From assembly GCF_028281565.1 (NCBI RefSeq), contig NZ_JANQJQ010000043.1, positions 248,001 to 312,000 of the forward strand: a DNA stretch of 64,000 nucleotides, given 5' to 3'. A model generated the notes under the pieces. It saw only the letters and a program-made list of their open reading frames with translations, was not told where the DNA came from and did not search any database. Below are positions 10,612-20,311 of the stretch, piece by piece. The stretch comes from Seonamhaeicola sp. (lineage in GTDB: Bacteria; Bacteroidota; Bacteroidia; Flavobacteriales; Flavobacteriaceae). Position numbers and translations under genes: made by a program. Each line of letters begins with the position of its first letter. Positions within the stretch are counted from its first letter, which is position 1.

Positions 10612-10643
10612 TGAGAAGTTATAATTTAAATAAAATATAAAAA

Positions 10644-12116
10644 ATGAGAAATAGAAAATTTATCAAATTTGTTTTTACAATAGCAGCAGTGCTAATCACA
10701 TCTGCTGGTTGTAATAGTGAACTGGATTTGGTGCCACCTGCACAATTCGCTGCTGGTAATGTATTGCAAACTATTGAAGGAATGGAGGGCGTTTTGGGTA
10801 ATGCATACAGAGAGGATAATCTTAATTTCCGGAAGAATTTAATAAACATGTCTGAGGTAAGTACTGATATGGGGTGGAATACCGGTGGTGGAGAGAATCG
10901 TACCCTACAATTATTTATGGAATATACATGGGACCCTTCTACTGGTTGGATTAACGGTAGTTTATGGTTGCCAAGATACAGAGCCATAAGAAATTGTAAT
11001 GTAGTTTTAGATAATATTGAAAGTGCTAATATTGAAGCAGGACCAAAGGCATTACTTGCGGCAGAAGCGAGATATTTGAGGGCTGCATCCTATTATTGGT
11101 TGTATAATTATTTTGGAACGGTACCATTACGTACCACGGGAGATTTAAGTGTTCAAGAAGCGAATTTGCCAAGAGCCTCAGAAGAGGAGATGCTAACATT
11201 TATTGAGACCGAGTTAAATGCCGTTGTTTCAGATTTGCCAAATCCCGGACAGGAGTCTCAGTATGGTAGAGCAACAAAAGGACATGCTTTAGGTATTTTA
11301 ACTAAGTTTTTATTGAATACCAAGCAGTGGGCAAAAGTAGTAACAGCTACACAACAATTAATGGCTTTAAACTATTATGAGTTATTTCCGGATTTTAGAG
11401 CGCAGTTTTTTATTGAAAATGAAGGCAATAAAGAATCTGTTATAGGCCTTCCAAGAATTAATGTTGGAGGCAATAATAGTGTATATCAAAATGGAGCATT
11501 TCCTCCCGGGTTTAGACGCGCTGATAATATTCCGGAATTCGAGTGGGTACCGGGTATGGCAAATTGGGCAACACAATATCGTTTACAAGATGCTTTTGTT
11601 GATTCTTATGATCCTAATGATGCAAGATTACAAGCCATCATTCAAAATTATTACAACGCTTCCGGGGCTTTTGTTGATTTAAGATCTCAGGCAAACAACA
11701 GTAGATGTCTTAAGTTTTTTGATAATGCTCAAGTTGCTAATAATGCAGGTGTTGATATGAGCCCCATAAGGTATGCTGATATTTTATTATCCAGAGCCGA
11801 AGCGTTAAATGAGTTAAACGGGCCAACCCAGGAAGCTTTAGATTTAATAAATATGGTGAGAAACAGGGCCAATTTAGGAGATTTAACTACTGCCGAGGCG
11901 ACCAGTAAAGAGGTATTGCGAGACTTGATATTGCGAGAACGTGGTTGGGAATTTGTGGCTGAAGGTAAACGTTGGGAAGACTTAAAAAGACATGGCACAC
12001 TTATTTCCAATGCAGTTGCCAGAGGACGTAATGCGCAATCACATCATGTTTTGTGGCCTATACCGGAAGGAGAAGTAAATGCCAATCCTAATCTCGAGCA
12101 AAACCCGGGATATTAA
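10644..12116 (+). CDS. SusD-like nutrient-binding outer-membrane lipoprotein
   Basis: Surface glycan-binding lipoprotein of 490 aa that forms the lid of the SusC transporter. It has a lipoprotein signal with C23 (TSAGC) and the usual helical, TPR-rich SusD fold: YLRAASYYWLYNYFG in the N-terminal half, and the C-terminal signature RYADILLSRAEALNELNGP, then LRDLILRERGWEFVAEGKRWEDLKRHG. The length is normal for the family. It directly follows susC in the same operon, and a hairpin terminator-like structure follows it at 12153-12182, so downstream enzymes may be expressed at a lower level or from their own promoter. Confidence 0.97.
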   Translation: MRNRKFIKFVFTIAAVLITSAGCNSELDLVPPAQFAAGNVLQTIEGMEGVLGNAYREDNLNFRKNLINMSEVSTDMGWNTGGGENRTLQLFMEYTWDPSTGWINGSLWLPRYRAIRNCNVVLDNIESANIEAGPKALLAAEARYLRAASYYWLYNYFGTVPLRTTGDLSVQEANLPRASEEEMLTFIETELNAVVSDLPNPGQESQYGRATKGHALGILTKFLLNTKQWAKVVTATQQLMALNYYELFPDFRAQFFIENEGNKESVIGLPRINVGGNNSVYQNGAFPPGFRRADNIPEFEWVPGMANWATQYRLQDAFVDSYDPNDARLQAIIQNYYNASGAFVDLRSQANNSRCLKFFDNAQVANNAGVDMSPIRYADILLSRAEALNELNGPTQEALDLINMVRNRANLGDLTTAEATSKEVLRDLILRERGWEFVAEGKRWEDLKRHGTLISNAVARGRNAQSHHVLWPIPEGEVNANPNLEQNPGY

Positions 12117-12152
12117 AATAAGTTTTAGTTGAATAGTTGATTTAGTTTTTAG

Positions 12153-12182
12153 GAAGGGGGCAAGTGTAAATTTGTTCCCTTC
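12153..12182 (+). terminator. Hairpin after susD, likely terminator or attenuator
   Basis: An 11-bp stem (GAAGGGGGCAA with TTGTTCCCTTC, two G-T wobbles) around an 8-base loop, followed by TTTAGTTTT. It sits 36 bp after the SusD stop and 22 bp before the next start. Intercistronic hairpins downstream of susD genes can reduce read-through or protect the upstream mRNA. Confidence 0.6.
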
Positions 12183-12204
12183 TTTAGTTTTATAAAATAA
12201 CAAT

Positions 12205-13377
12205 ATGTATTACAGAAAGGTAATTAAAATCACCTGTCTTTTCTTTTTTTCCTGTATTGGGTTAAGTCAGGAAATAGGTGCAAATTTCAATCATAATGCT
12301 GAAATTATTGATTTCAGGTATTTAGAAAAAGCCGAAGTAGAGTGGGTTAGGACTACTCCAAGAATTTTGGATTATGTAGACGGGGTACTTAATATAGAAA
12401 ACGACACGGCTTTAAAAAAAGTAATAGAAGCAGGAGAATATGGTTACAAAGTAGCTTTTGGCTACCGCTGGGATTTTAAAAAAAGAAACAAAAGGATTCC
12501 AGATCCAAACTCTGATGAAGAGAAATTGTACTTTAAGTATGCCGAAAAAATGCTGTCCAAGGTTGCTAGGTACATTAAAGTATTTAAATTAGGTAATGAG
12601 CCAAATTTAGAAACGCTTAAAGAAGACCTTTATGAAAATGAAGAAGGAGTTGTTCCCCTGATTAGATTTACTGAACGATTAATGACCCATGTTGTTGATC
12701 CTTACTTTAAAAAAGCTGGTTTAGAAAGGCCAGATATGTATGTAGGGTCGTTTCCAAGGCTTTTTATGAAAACAGAACAACAAATTCCCGGGGTAATACA
12801 AATGATTGAGTTTGCCCAAAAAAGTGATGAAATTACGGGTCTTGCCGTGCATTTGCATATATCTGACACAGCACAAATAGATGAGTCTTTTAAGTTTGTC
12901 AGGAACATTATGCCCGATAAACCTATCATTGTTCCTGAGTTTTCCTTATTTAGGTTGTACAATACCAAGTTAAATAACCTTATTGCAGCAAATAAATCTG
13001 GAAAAGCATTTTTGAAAAAATATAATTATGACCCAAATCTTAAAGTATACGAGTATTTTACACATACAAATACAAATGGTGTGTCTCAGCAGGAATGGGA
13101 AGATTTTTTTGGTACACAGGCGTGGTACCCGCAGCATAACTTAAAAATCTATTACGATAAATTTAAAAAGTATGGTGTTGTTCTGGCAACATATCCGCTT
13201 TTACAACAGAGTTGTCCTAAAACAATGACCCCTAATTCACCAACATGGTTTATAAATCCTATATTTTGTCAATTTACATTGAAATTGCAGCCAAATGGTG
13301 ATATAGCGTCAAACCCATTGCATTTTCAGGATTTTTTAGACATCGTAAGAGAAGGGAAAACAAGAAAGCAAAAATAG
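12205..13377 (+). CDS. Exported clan GH-A-like putative glycoside hydrolase
   Basis: An exported protein of 390 aa that I cannot place in a named family. A signal peptide (CLFFFSCIGLSQE) comes first. The rest has the hallmarks of a retaining (beta/alpha)8 hydrolase of clan GH-A: FKLGNEPNLE puts the N131-E132 pair at the end of strand 4 (candidate acid/base), and IIVPEFSLF puts E245 at strand 7 (candidate nucleophile), about 113 residues apart as expected. A histidine-rich strand (GLAVHLHIS, ~213-220) lies between them, where such enzymes often carry substrate-binding histidines. It lies between susD and GH127, where a chain-cutting enzyme would be useful. It could also be a GH-like binding protein. 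Confidence 0.7.
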   Translation: MYYRKVIKITCLFFFSCIGLSQEIGANFNHNAEIIDFRYLEKAEVEWVRTTPRILDYVDGVLNIENDTALKKVIEAGEYGYKVAFGYRWDFKKRNKRIPDPNSDEEKLYFKYAEKMLSKVARYIKVFKLGNEPNLETLKEDLYENEEGVVPLIRFTERLMTHVVDPYFKKAGLERPDMYVGSFPRLFMKTEQQIPGVIQMIEFAQKSDEITGLAVHLHISDTAQIDESFKFVRNIMPDKPIIVPEFSLFRLYNTKLNNLIAANKSGKAFLKKYNYDPNLKVYEYFTHTNTNGVSQQEWEDFFGTQAWYPQHNLKIYYDKFKKYGVVLATYPLLQQSCPKTMTPNSPTWFINPIFCQFTLKLQPNGDIASNPLHFQDFLDIVREGKTRKQK

Positions 13378-13640
13378 AACGGGTTATTTAATTGTGCTGA
13401 TTTGCTTATCGTCAATAGGTCTTTTCGGTATAAGGCTGACCGTATTATATATAGTTTATATATGTAAGAAAAGTTTTTATGTTGTTATTGCTAAGTGTAT
13501 TAAAGATGACTAATTAAAGAATATTACTATATGTTGATACTATCTTAATCAAAAGAATAAAACGAATGAAAAATACCTGAACATTTCTGTAATTTAGATT
13601 TAAACGAGAGAATTTTGACTAGTTAAATAATAAATTTATT
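13378..13640. other. Intergenic region before GH127
   Basis: This 263-bp AT-rich stretch follows the GH-A-like gene and probably holds a promoter for the GH127 gene group. I see no strict Bacteroidota promoter match (closest is TAATTTAG near 13592) and no convincing terminator. Confidence 0.4.
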
Positions 13641-16058
13641 ATGAAGAGAAGATTTGCACTTTCAAAAGTTAACTTATTGTTTCTTGTACTTATTGTAAGT
13701 TTAGGAAGAAGTTATTCCCAGGTAAAAGAATCCTTTTATCCAATAAAACCCATACCGTTTACAGAAGTAGAAGTTACAGACCGTTTTTGGAAAGAAAGAA
13801 TGGAAACTAATAGAGAGGTTACCATCCCGATAGCATTTGAGAGAAGTGAAGAGACCGGGCGTATCAAGAATTTTAAAGTAGCCGGAGGTTTGGAAGAAGG
13901 AACTTTCAATACCAGGCGGGGGTATGATGACTCCGATGTATATAAAGTTATGGAAGGGGCTGCTTACTCCTTAAGTCAACACCCGGATTCGGAATTAGAA
14001 AAATATTTAGACACCTTAATTAGTTATGTAGGTGCTGCCCAGGAAGAGGACGGATATTTGTTTACAGTAAAAACCATTTTAGGGGTTTCCGATGAACATA
14101 GAGATGCTAAATTGCCAAGATGGGTTGGGGTTGAAAAAGACGGTTCTCATGAGTTGTACAATGTAGGGCACATGTACGAGGCTGCCGTGGCGCACTATAG
14201 GGCAACGGGAAAGCGTACGTTTTTGGATATAGCCATAAAAAATGCTGATTTGGTCGATAAGGTTTTTGGTTGGGGAAAACTGGAAGAGGTTCCGGGGCAT
14301 CAGGAAATTGAAGTTGGATTGGTAAAGCTCTATGAAGTAACCGGTGAAAAGCGTTATCTGGATCTGGCCAAATTCTTTCTGGATAAGAGGGGAGAAAAAC
14401 CGGGGTTAGGGACATACAATCAAACACACAAAAAGGTTGTTGACCAGGACAAAGCTGTAGGGCATTCTGTAAGAGCGGTTTATATGTATGCCGGCATGGC
14501 AGATATGGCTGCCCTTACAGATGATAAGGCTTATGTTGAAGCTATGGATAAACTATGGCATGACATTGTAGATACCAAATTGTACATTATAGGAGGTATT
14601 GGAGCGGCTGGAGGTCATGAAGGTTTTGGTGATCATTATGAGTTGCCAAATTTAAGAGCCTATAATGAAACATGCGCAGCAATTGCTAATGTGTTTTGGA
14701 ATCAGAGATTATTCTTGACACATGGAGATGCTAAGTATGCAGATGTGCTTGAAAGGTCTATGTATAACAATGTACTTTCGGGGGTGTCACTTAGTGGAGA
14801 TGAGTTCTTTTACCCAAACAGGTTGGAATCAAGAGGGAAAACTCAACGAAGCCAATGGTTCAATACATCTTGCTGTCCGTCAAATATTTCCCGTTTCTTA
14901 CCAGATGTTCCCGGATATATTTATGCCCACGACAAAGGTGGTATATACGTGAATTTATTTGTTTCAAGCAAAACCAATATAATGCTGGGGGAAACCAATG
15001 TGGAAGTTTCTCAAATTAGTGGGTTGCCATGGTCTGGTAATGTTAAATTGAATGTGAAAACGGAAGAAAGCAAAGACTTTTCCTTAAAAATAAGGATACC
15101 GGGTTGGGCATCGGAACGGCCGGTTCCTTCAGACTTGTATGCATTTAAGAAACCTTTAGAAGAAAAGACAAAAATCAAAGTTAATGGTGAAAATGTTGAT
15201 TATAAGGTAGATAGAGGCTATGCTGTGGTTAGTAGAGTGTGGCAAACTAATGATCAGGTAGAAGTCCAATTTCCTTATGAGTTGCGTATAGTGGAATCAC
15301 ATAAAAAAATTCTGGAAAACGAAGGAAGGGTGGCCATTCAGTTAGGACCGTTGGTTTATTGTGTAGAGGGAAAGGATTTAGGAAGTGAGGTAGCAAATAA
15401 TATAATGATTGATGAAGACCAAAAGTTTAGCCTTAAGTATGAAAAGGATTTATTTGATGGGGTAATTACCGTGAACGGAAAAGCAACATATATAAAGAAA
15501 AACACTTCGGGAACTCTACATAGAGAAGTTATAGATTTTAAGGCTATACCTTACTATGCCTGGGCAAACAGAGGAGGTAGTGAAATGCAAGTTTGGATCC
15601 CGAACAAAGAAAGTGCTGTTTTTCCGGAGCCGGTACCAACAAAGGGAAATCAAGCTACCTTAACAACGTCCAAGCAAATGAGAGCAGGAGGACTGTACCT
15701 TGTGAATGACTCTTACAAACCAACAGCCTCGCCCTCTATTGAAGTGCCTCATTTTAATTTTTGGCCATTAAAGAACTCAACAGAGTGGATCGATATGAAT
15801 TTTGATGAACCAACAACAATTTCAGAAAGTACCGTATATTGGAAAAATGAAGAAGTTGGAACTAAACTACCACTATCTTATAAACTGCACTATAAAAAGG
15901 GGAATAAATGGAAAGAGATCAGAGTTCGAAATTATCCTATAAATCCGGATGGTAAGCCAAGCACGATTAGCTTTAAAAGAATCACAACATCAGCATTACG
16001 TTTGGAAATAACCCAGGGTAGTCCTCAGGCTGGGCTTTATGAATGGGAGGTAATGTAA
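13641..16058 (+). CDS. GH127 beta-L-arabinofuranosidase (DUF1680) with C-terminal beta domain
   Basis: Predicted exported beta-L-arabinofuranosidase of 805 aa. After a signal peptide ending near YSQ comes the alpha/alpha-barrel GH127 domain (~35-450), starting with the family hallmark VTDRFWKERM. By comparison with Bifidobacterium HypBA1, E327 is the acid/base, E343 and C345 (YNETCA) and C411/C412 (TSCCPSN) form the zinc site, and C411 is the cysteine nucleophile; all are present. Beta-sandwich domains follow. The last ~115 residues (from ASPSIEVPHF) look like an F5/8-type discoidin or CBM32-like module, which could anchor the enzyme to glycan; this makes the protein longer than single-domain GH127 (~650 aa). 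The next gene starts 20 bp downstream. Confidence 0.93.
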   Translation: MKRRFALSKVNLLFLVLIVSLGRSYSQVKESFYPIKPIPFTEVEVTDRFWKERMETNREVTIPIAFERSEETGRIKNFKVAGGLEEGTFNTRRGYDDSDVYKVMEGAAYSLSQHPDSELEKYLDTLISYVGAAQEEDGYLFTVKTILGVSDEHRDAKLPRWVGVEKDGSHELYNVGHMYEAAVAHYRATGKRTFLDIAIKNADLVDKVFGWGKLEEVPGHQEIEVGLVKLYEVTGEKRYLDLAKFFLDKRGEKPGLGTYNQTHKKVVDQDKAVGHSVRAVYMYAGMADMAALTDDKAYVEAMDKLWHDIVDTKLYIIGGIGAAGGHEGFGDHYELPNLRAYNETCAAIANVFWNQRLFLTHGDAKYADVLERSMYNNVLSGVSLSGDEFFYPNRLESRGKTQRSQWFNTSCCPSNISRFLPDVPGYIYAHDKGGIYVNLFVSSKTNIMLGETNVEVSQISGLPWSGNVKLNVKTEESKDFSLKIRIPGWASERPVPSDLYAFKKPLEEKTKIKVNGENVDYKVDRGYAVVSRVWQTNDQVEVQFPYELRIVESHKKILENEGRVAIQLGPLVYCVEGKDLGSEVANNIMIDEDQKFSLKYEKDLFDGVITVNGKATYIKKNTSGTLHREVIDFKAIPYYAWANRGGSEMQVWIPNKESAVFPEPVPTKGNQATLTTSKQMRAGGLYLVNDSYKPTASPSIEVPHFNFWPLKNSTEWIDMNFDEPTTISESTVYWKNEEVGTKLPLSYKLHYKKGNKWKEIRVRNYPINPDGKPSTISFKRITTSALRLEITQGSPQAGLYEWEVM

Positions 16059-16078
16059 TAATCAAAGAAGCATAAAAA

Positions 16079-18103
16079 ATGAAAAGAGCTAGTTTACCAG
16101 TATTTTTATTGTTTCTGTTTTGTCTAACATTAGCTTATTCACAGAGAAATAGTCACTATATAACCAATCAAGAACCCCTTGTGGCCCAACCTTATACTGC
16201 ATTGCCTTTGGACAACATAAAAGCCAAAGGTTGGTTGCAAAATATGTTAGAGATACAACGAGATGGTTTAACCGGCAGTTTAGATGATGTTTATGAAGTA
16301 GTAGCCGGCGACAATAACGGATGGCTTGGAGGTACGGGAGATAGCTGGGAAAGAGGGCCTTATTGGGTAGATGGTCTAACACCTTTAGCTTATTTATTGG
16401 AAGATGAAAGACTTATTGCCAAAGTAGAGAAATGGGTAAATTGGAGCATTGAAAACCAACGGGAAAATGGATATTTTGGCCCTATTCCAAACTCGGAAGG
16501 AACTCCAAAAATAAAAGGAACACAACAATCACTAAGCGAAGATTGGTGGCCCAAAATGGTCATGTTAAAAGTATTGCAGCAATATTATATGGCCACCGGG
16601 GATAAAAGGGTTTTAACCTTAATGGACAACTATTTTAAATACCAACTAAGAGAATTGCCAAATACGCCGTTAGACAAATATACCTATTGGGCCGGACGTA
16701 GAGGAGGCGACAATCTCCAAATTGTGTATTGGCTATATAACATCACCAGGGAAAAATATTTATTGGAATTGGGAGAACTAATCCATCAACAAACTTATAA
16801 TTGGACAAAGGTTTTTTCGGGCGATATGTTGGTTCAGTCAAATCCTTATGCGCAATTACATTGCGTGAATGTGGCCCAGGGCCTGAAGGAGCCCGTAATT
16901 TACTATCAGCAAAGTAAAGATTCAATTCATTTAAATGCTCCCATTAATGGGCTGGAAGCCTTGAAAGCAGGTCATGGGTTTGCCAATGGCATGTATGGTG
17001 GGGATGAAGCTTTGCATGGCAATGATCCAACCCAGGGTTCTGAGTTTTGTTCAGCAGTTGAGATCATGTATTCTTTTGAAAGTATGTTACCTATTACGGG
17101 TGATACGTATTATGCAGATTATTTGGAGAAAATAGCATATAATGTATTGCCAACACAACATGATGATGCATTCATGCGCAAGCAATATTTTCAACAACCT
17201 AATCAAATAAAAGTTACACATGAGTATCGTAATTTTGATTGTGAATATCATGGAAGTAGCACATTATTTGGAACTACTACCGGTTATCCATGTTGTGTGT
17301 CCAATATGCATCAGGGATGGCCCAAATTAGTTCAGAATTTGTTTTATGCTACGGCTAACAATGGTATAGCTGCTTTGGTTTACGCACCCTCCAGTGCAAC
17401 CATAACTGTTGCCAATGGGGTTAAGGTAGAAATTGAGGAGGATACCAACTATCCGTTTGATGACGTTGTAGAGTTCACTATTAAACCCAGGAGAAAAGTG
17501 GCTTTCGATTTTGAATTCAGAATCCCGGAATGGTGTTCAAGCCCAAAAATTTTGGTAAATGGAGAAATTGTAAATTTTGAAATTGATAATCAAATTGTAA
17601 CTATAAAAAGAACCTGGAAAAAAGGTGATAAAGTGAGTTTGCAATTTCCCATGAAAATTAGAATATCCCGCTGGTACGAACGTTCAATTGCCGTTGAGCG
17701 GGGCCCACTTTTATTTGCCTTAAAAATAGAAGAAGAATGGGCAGAAATAAAAAAGGATGAATGGAAAGATACTTTTTATGAAGTGTATCCAAAATCAGCT
17801 TGGAATTATGGTATTCCAAAAAGAACATTGCAACAGAATGATTTTAAAGTAGAAATAAAGCAAGGTAAACTTGCCGATATGCCTTGGAATTTAGAAAATG
17901 CGCCAATTTCAATTTATACTAAAGCCAAGTTGATCCCATACTGGAAAGAATATAATGGTAATACTGGAAAATTACCGGAATCACCATGGCCACATCGAGA
18001 ATTGGGGACAAAGGAGGTTAAAATAGAATTGATACCCTATGGTTGCACAACGCTAAGAATATCTCAATTTCCGGAGGTTGATATTCACAAAAAATATAAT
18101 TGA
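16079..18103 (+). CDS. Divergent GH127-superfamily (DUF1680) glycosidase
   Basis: An exported protein of 674 aa from the beta-L-arabinofuranosidase superfamily, clearly different from the GH127 upstream. A signal peptide ends near AYSQR. The zinc/cysteine-nucleophile signature is kept: E322-F-C324 (GSEFCSAVE) and C405-C406 (YPCCVSNMHQGWP). The residue equivalent to the GH127 acid/base is not in the same place: 16 residues before E322 is a tyrosine, and D309/E310 in GGDEALHG are the nearest acids. The N-terminus (QPYTALPLDNIKAKGWL) and TGDSWERGPYWVDGL are unlike classical GH127. It could be a sister family with a different sugar preference. It starts 20 bp after GH127 and its stop lies 8 bp before the next ATG, so these form an operon. 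Confidence 0.85.
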   Translation: MKRASLPVFLLFLFCLTLAYSQRNSHYITNQEPLVAQPYTALPLDNIKAKGWLQNMLEIQRDGLTGSLDDVYEVVAGDNNGWLGGTGDSWERGPYWVDGLTPLAYLLEDERLIAKVEKWVNWSIENQRENGYFGPIPNSEGTPKIKGTQQSLSEDWWPKMVMLKVLQQYYMATGDKRVLTLMDNYFKYQLRELPNTPLDKYTYWAGRRGGDNLQIVYWLYNITREKYLLELGELIHQQTYNWTKVFSGDMLVQSNPYAQLHCVNVAQGLKEPVIYYQQSKDSIHLNAPINGLEALKAGHGFANGMYGGDEALHGNDPTQGSEFCSAVEIMYSFESMLPITGDTYYADYLEKIAYNVLPTQHDDAFMRKQYFQQPNQIKVTHEYRNFDCEYHGSSTLFGTTTGYPCCVSNMHQGWPKLVQNLFYATANNGIAALVYAPSSATITVANGVKVEIEEDTNYPFDDVVEFTIKPRRKVAFDFEFRIPEWCSSPKILVNGEIVNFEIDNQIVTIKRTWKKGDKVSLQFPMKIRISRWYERSIAVERGPLLFALKIEEEWAEIKKDEWKDTFYEVYPKSAWNYGIPKRTLQQNDFKVEIKQGKLADMPWNLENAPISIYTKAKLIPYWKEYNGNTGKLPESPWPHRELGTKEVKIELIPYGCTTLRISQFPEVDIHKKYN

Positions 18104-18111
18104 AATAATTG

Positions 18112-19740
18112 ATGAAAAGTTTTTACCATTTTGTTTTATTTACCATTTTCTTTTTCGGTTGTAACAATAGCCAAAAGCAAACGCCCAAACAGGAAGATGA
18201 AAGGCCAAACATCGTTTTAATTCTTGCAGATGATTTAGGGTACTCGGATTTAGGAAGTTACGGTGGAGAGATTAACACACCAAACCTGGATAGTTTAGCT
18301 TACGGAGGTCTTCGCCTTACTAATTTTTATAACTCAGGAAGGTGCTGTCCAACTAGAGCTAGTTTATTAACAGGGGTTTATGCCCACCAGGCAGGCATAG
18401 GCAATATGGTATATGGCAAAAATCTTGGAGGAGGTTACCAAGGGTATTTGAACAATACAACGGTTACATTGGCGGAGGTCCTGAAAGAAGCAGGCTATAA
18501 AACCATGATGTCCGGAAAATGGCACGTAGGGCATAAAGAAGAAGCGCAATGGCCTACAAGCAGGGGTTTTGATAGATTTTATGGTATAAATATTCATATA
18601 GATAGCTATTGGAAAGTATTGGAAGGCTGTGATGTGTATTTAGATGGTAAACTTCATATTCCGGCTACTGCGGATCCCAAGAATGATTTGCATCCAGAGC
18701 AAGATTGGTATACTACCGATGTGTTTACCGATTATGGTATTCATTTTTTGAATGAAGAAGTGAAAAATGGGAAAGATAATAAACCTTTTTTCTTATACAT
18801 GGCTTACAATGCGCCACACTTTCCTTTAGAGGCTCCTGATGAGGATATAGCGAAATACAGGGGTAAATATATGGAAGGTTGGGACAAACTGAGAGAAGAA
18901 AAACACGTGCGTATGAAAAAGTTGGGTGTGATTCCACAAAATGCAGTGTTATCTCCACCAGATAACGTTAATTGGGATTCGTTACCTCAAATAGATAAAG
19001 AAAACCTGGATTTTAGAAGAGCAATGTATGCGGCCCAAATTGACAGAATGGATCAAAATATTGGACGTTTGATACAACATTTAAAGGAGATTGGAAAATA
19101 CGATAATACGCTAATTATCTTTTTGTCAGATAACGGATGCTCAGCTGAAAGAGGCATGTTTGGTTTAAAATGGGAAGAAAATAAAATGGCCAATTATAAT
19201 GAATGGAAAGAAGAAAGTGGTTGGTCTGTAAGCCAGGGGCAAGCTTGGGCAAATGTTAGTAATGTACCTTTCAGGCTATACAAGCGTTACGTGCACCAGG
19301 GAGGAACGGCAACACCCTTTATAGCACATTGGCCCAATAAAATTAAGGAAGGCCAAATAAACGACTATCGCGGACATATTGTGGATATTATGGCAACACT
19401 TCAGGACTTGGGAGAAGCTACTTATCCGGAAACGTTTAATGGTAATAAAATTATACCAAAGGAAGGAATAACATTAACACCTTTGTTTGAGGGAAATCGA
19501 GTAGAAGAACATGATTATATCTTTTGGGAACATATAGGTAATAGAGCAGTAAGAAAAGGCGATTGGAAACTGGTAGCAGTAAGTCAAAAGCCTTGGGAAC
19601 TCTATAATCTCAAAGAAGACCCTACCGAGCTTAATAATCTAATTGAAGAAAAACCCGAATTAGTTTCGGAGTTAAAAGACGCCTATTTTAATTGGGCAAA
19701 AAAAGCTGATGTTAGAGAGTGGCCGCTTGAATATAATTAG
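18112..19740 (+). CDS. Arylsulfatase lipoprotein, S1 family (CCPTR type)
   Basis: Predicted polysaccharide sulfatase of 542 aa. The ATG at 18112 is preferred over the TTG three bases earlier. The lipoprotein signal has lipobox FFGC (C17). The core ERPNIVLILADD supplies D40/D41 as metal ligands, and C78-C-P-T-R82 is the formylglycine site. GKWHVGH and SDNG motifs complete the active site. It is a close paralogue of the sulfatase at 1416, sharing the GKYMEGWDKLR and DRMDQNIGRL segments, which suggests duplication followed by specialisation for another sulfate position. It is the last gene of the GH127 group and is followed by a strong hairpin terminator at 19863-19896. Confidence 0.94.
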   Translation: MKSFYHFVLFTIFFFGCNNSQKQTPKQEDERPNIVLILADDLGYSDLGSYGGEINTPNLDSLAYGGLRLTNFYNSGRCCPTRASLLTGVYAHQAGIGNMVYGKNLGGGYQGYLNNTTVTLAEVLKEAGYKTMMSGKWHVGHKEEAQWPTSRGFDRFYGINIHIDSYWKVLEGCDVYLDGKLHIPATADPKNDLHPEQDWYTTDVFTDYGIHFLNEEVKNGKDNKPFFLYMAYNAPHFPLEAPDEDIAKYRGKYMEGWDKLREEKHVRMKKLGVIPQNAVLSPPDNVNWDSLPQIDKENLDFRRAMYAAQIDRMDQNIGRLIQHLKEIGKYDNTLIIFLSDNGCSAERGMFGLKWEENKMANYNEWKEESGWSVSQGQAWANVSNVPFRLYKRYVHQGGTATPFIAHWPNKIKEGQINDYRGHIVDIMATLQDLGEATYPETFNGNKIIPKEGITLTPLFEGNRVEEHDYIFWEHIGNRAVRKGDWKLVAVSQKPWELYNLKEDPTELNNLIEEKPELVSELKDAYFNWAKKADVREWPLEYN

Positions 19741-19862
19741 TCTAAAGATTAATTATTTTGCTCCGATTCCTTCAAATGCAATCAATACGAGTATAATGAT
19801 ACACCACCCAGCAGGATTCAAAATTCAATAGCTTTAGTTTAATAGTTGTTTGTTTTAGTTAT

Positions 19863-19896
19863 TTCAAGGGTCACATATTCAAAAGTGACCCTTGAA
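19863..19896 (+). terminator. Intrinsic terminator after the GH127/sulfatase operon
   Basis: A perfect 12-bp inverted repeat, TTCAAGGGTCAC and GTGACCCTTGAA, around a 10-base loop, flanked by AT-rich sequence on both sides. It lies about 120 bp after the sulfatase stop. The U-tract is weak on the + strand (TAAAACAGG follows), so it may rely on the long stem. Confidence 0.6.
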
Positions 19897-20217
19897 TAAA
19901 ACAGGCATCATATGGGAGGTCAAAAGATGAAGAAGAATACAAAGGATATCACTATTCCGTTTGGGTTTTGTATCCTATTTGTAGTTGTTTTCTTTTTGAC
20001 TACGGAACCTTCGATTGGCTAAGCTGGACTTCAAGTGCAAAAGCAAATCATTCAATTAAATGCGATAAAATAGGCTCAGGTAAGAAGTTTGACTTTGAAA
20101 AATAGGTGCCTGAAGCTTGGTTTAACTCTGATAAACGGCGGGTAACAATTTCTTTCTGGATGGAAAACTCCGGAAAGGAGTCACAAGCGGTCATCAAATT
20201 ATATGGGAAAGAATAAT
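19896..20217 (+). pseudogene. Decayed coding remnant, family not recognised
   Basis: One frame is open through about 68 codons (19896 to 20102) to an in-frame TAG, then continues as VPEAWFNSDKRRVTISFW and on for a total of 36 codons to a TAA at 20215-20217. The second part looks protein-like and resembles a strand of a concanavalin/LamG-type sandwich, which is weak evidence. A separate short ORF in another frame (ATG at 19927, 32 codons) reads like a signal peptide (FGFCILFVVVFFLTT) but stops at once. Together this looks like the wreck of an exported protein, with a frameshift and a nonsense mutation. It could also be chance open frame. Confidence 0.3.
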
Positions 20218-20311
20218 TTTTTGTTTCTGAACAGAAATGCTATAATCATGAACAGAAATACTAAACAAACTTAATTAAACAGTATACTTTTACTAAATAA
20301 AATATAAGCAA

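Larger units (their letters stand above)
19741..20311. other. Intergenic region with terminator and gene remnant
   Basis: A 571-bp region without an intact gene between the arylsulfatase and the GH2 gene. It holds a strong hairpin terminator (19863-19896), a probable decayed coding frame (19896-20217), and then about 90 bp of AT-rich leader before the GH2 start, where a promoter is expected but not recognisable. Confidence 0.5.
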
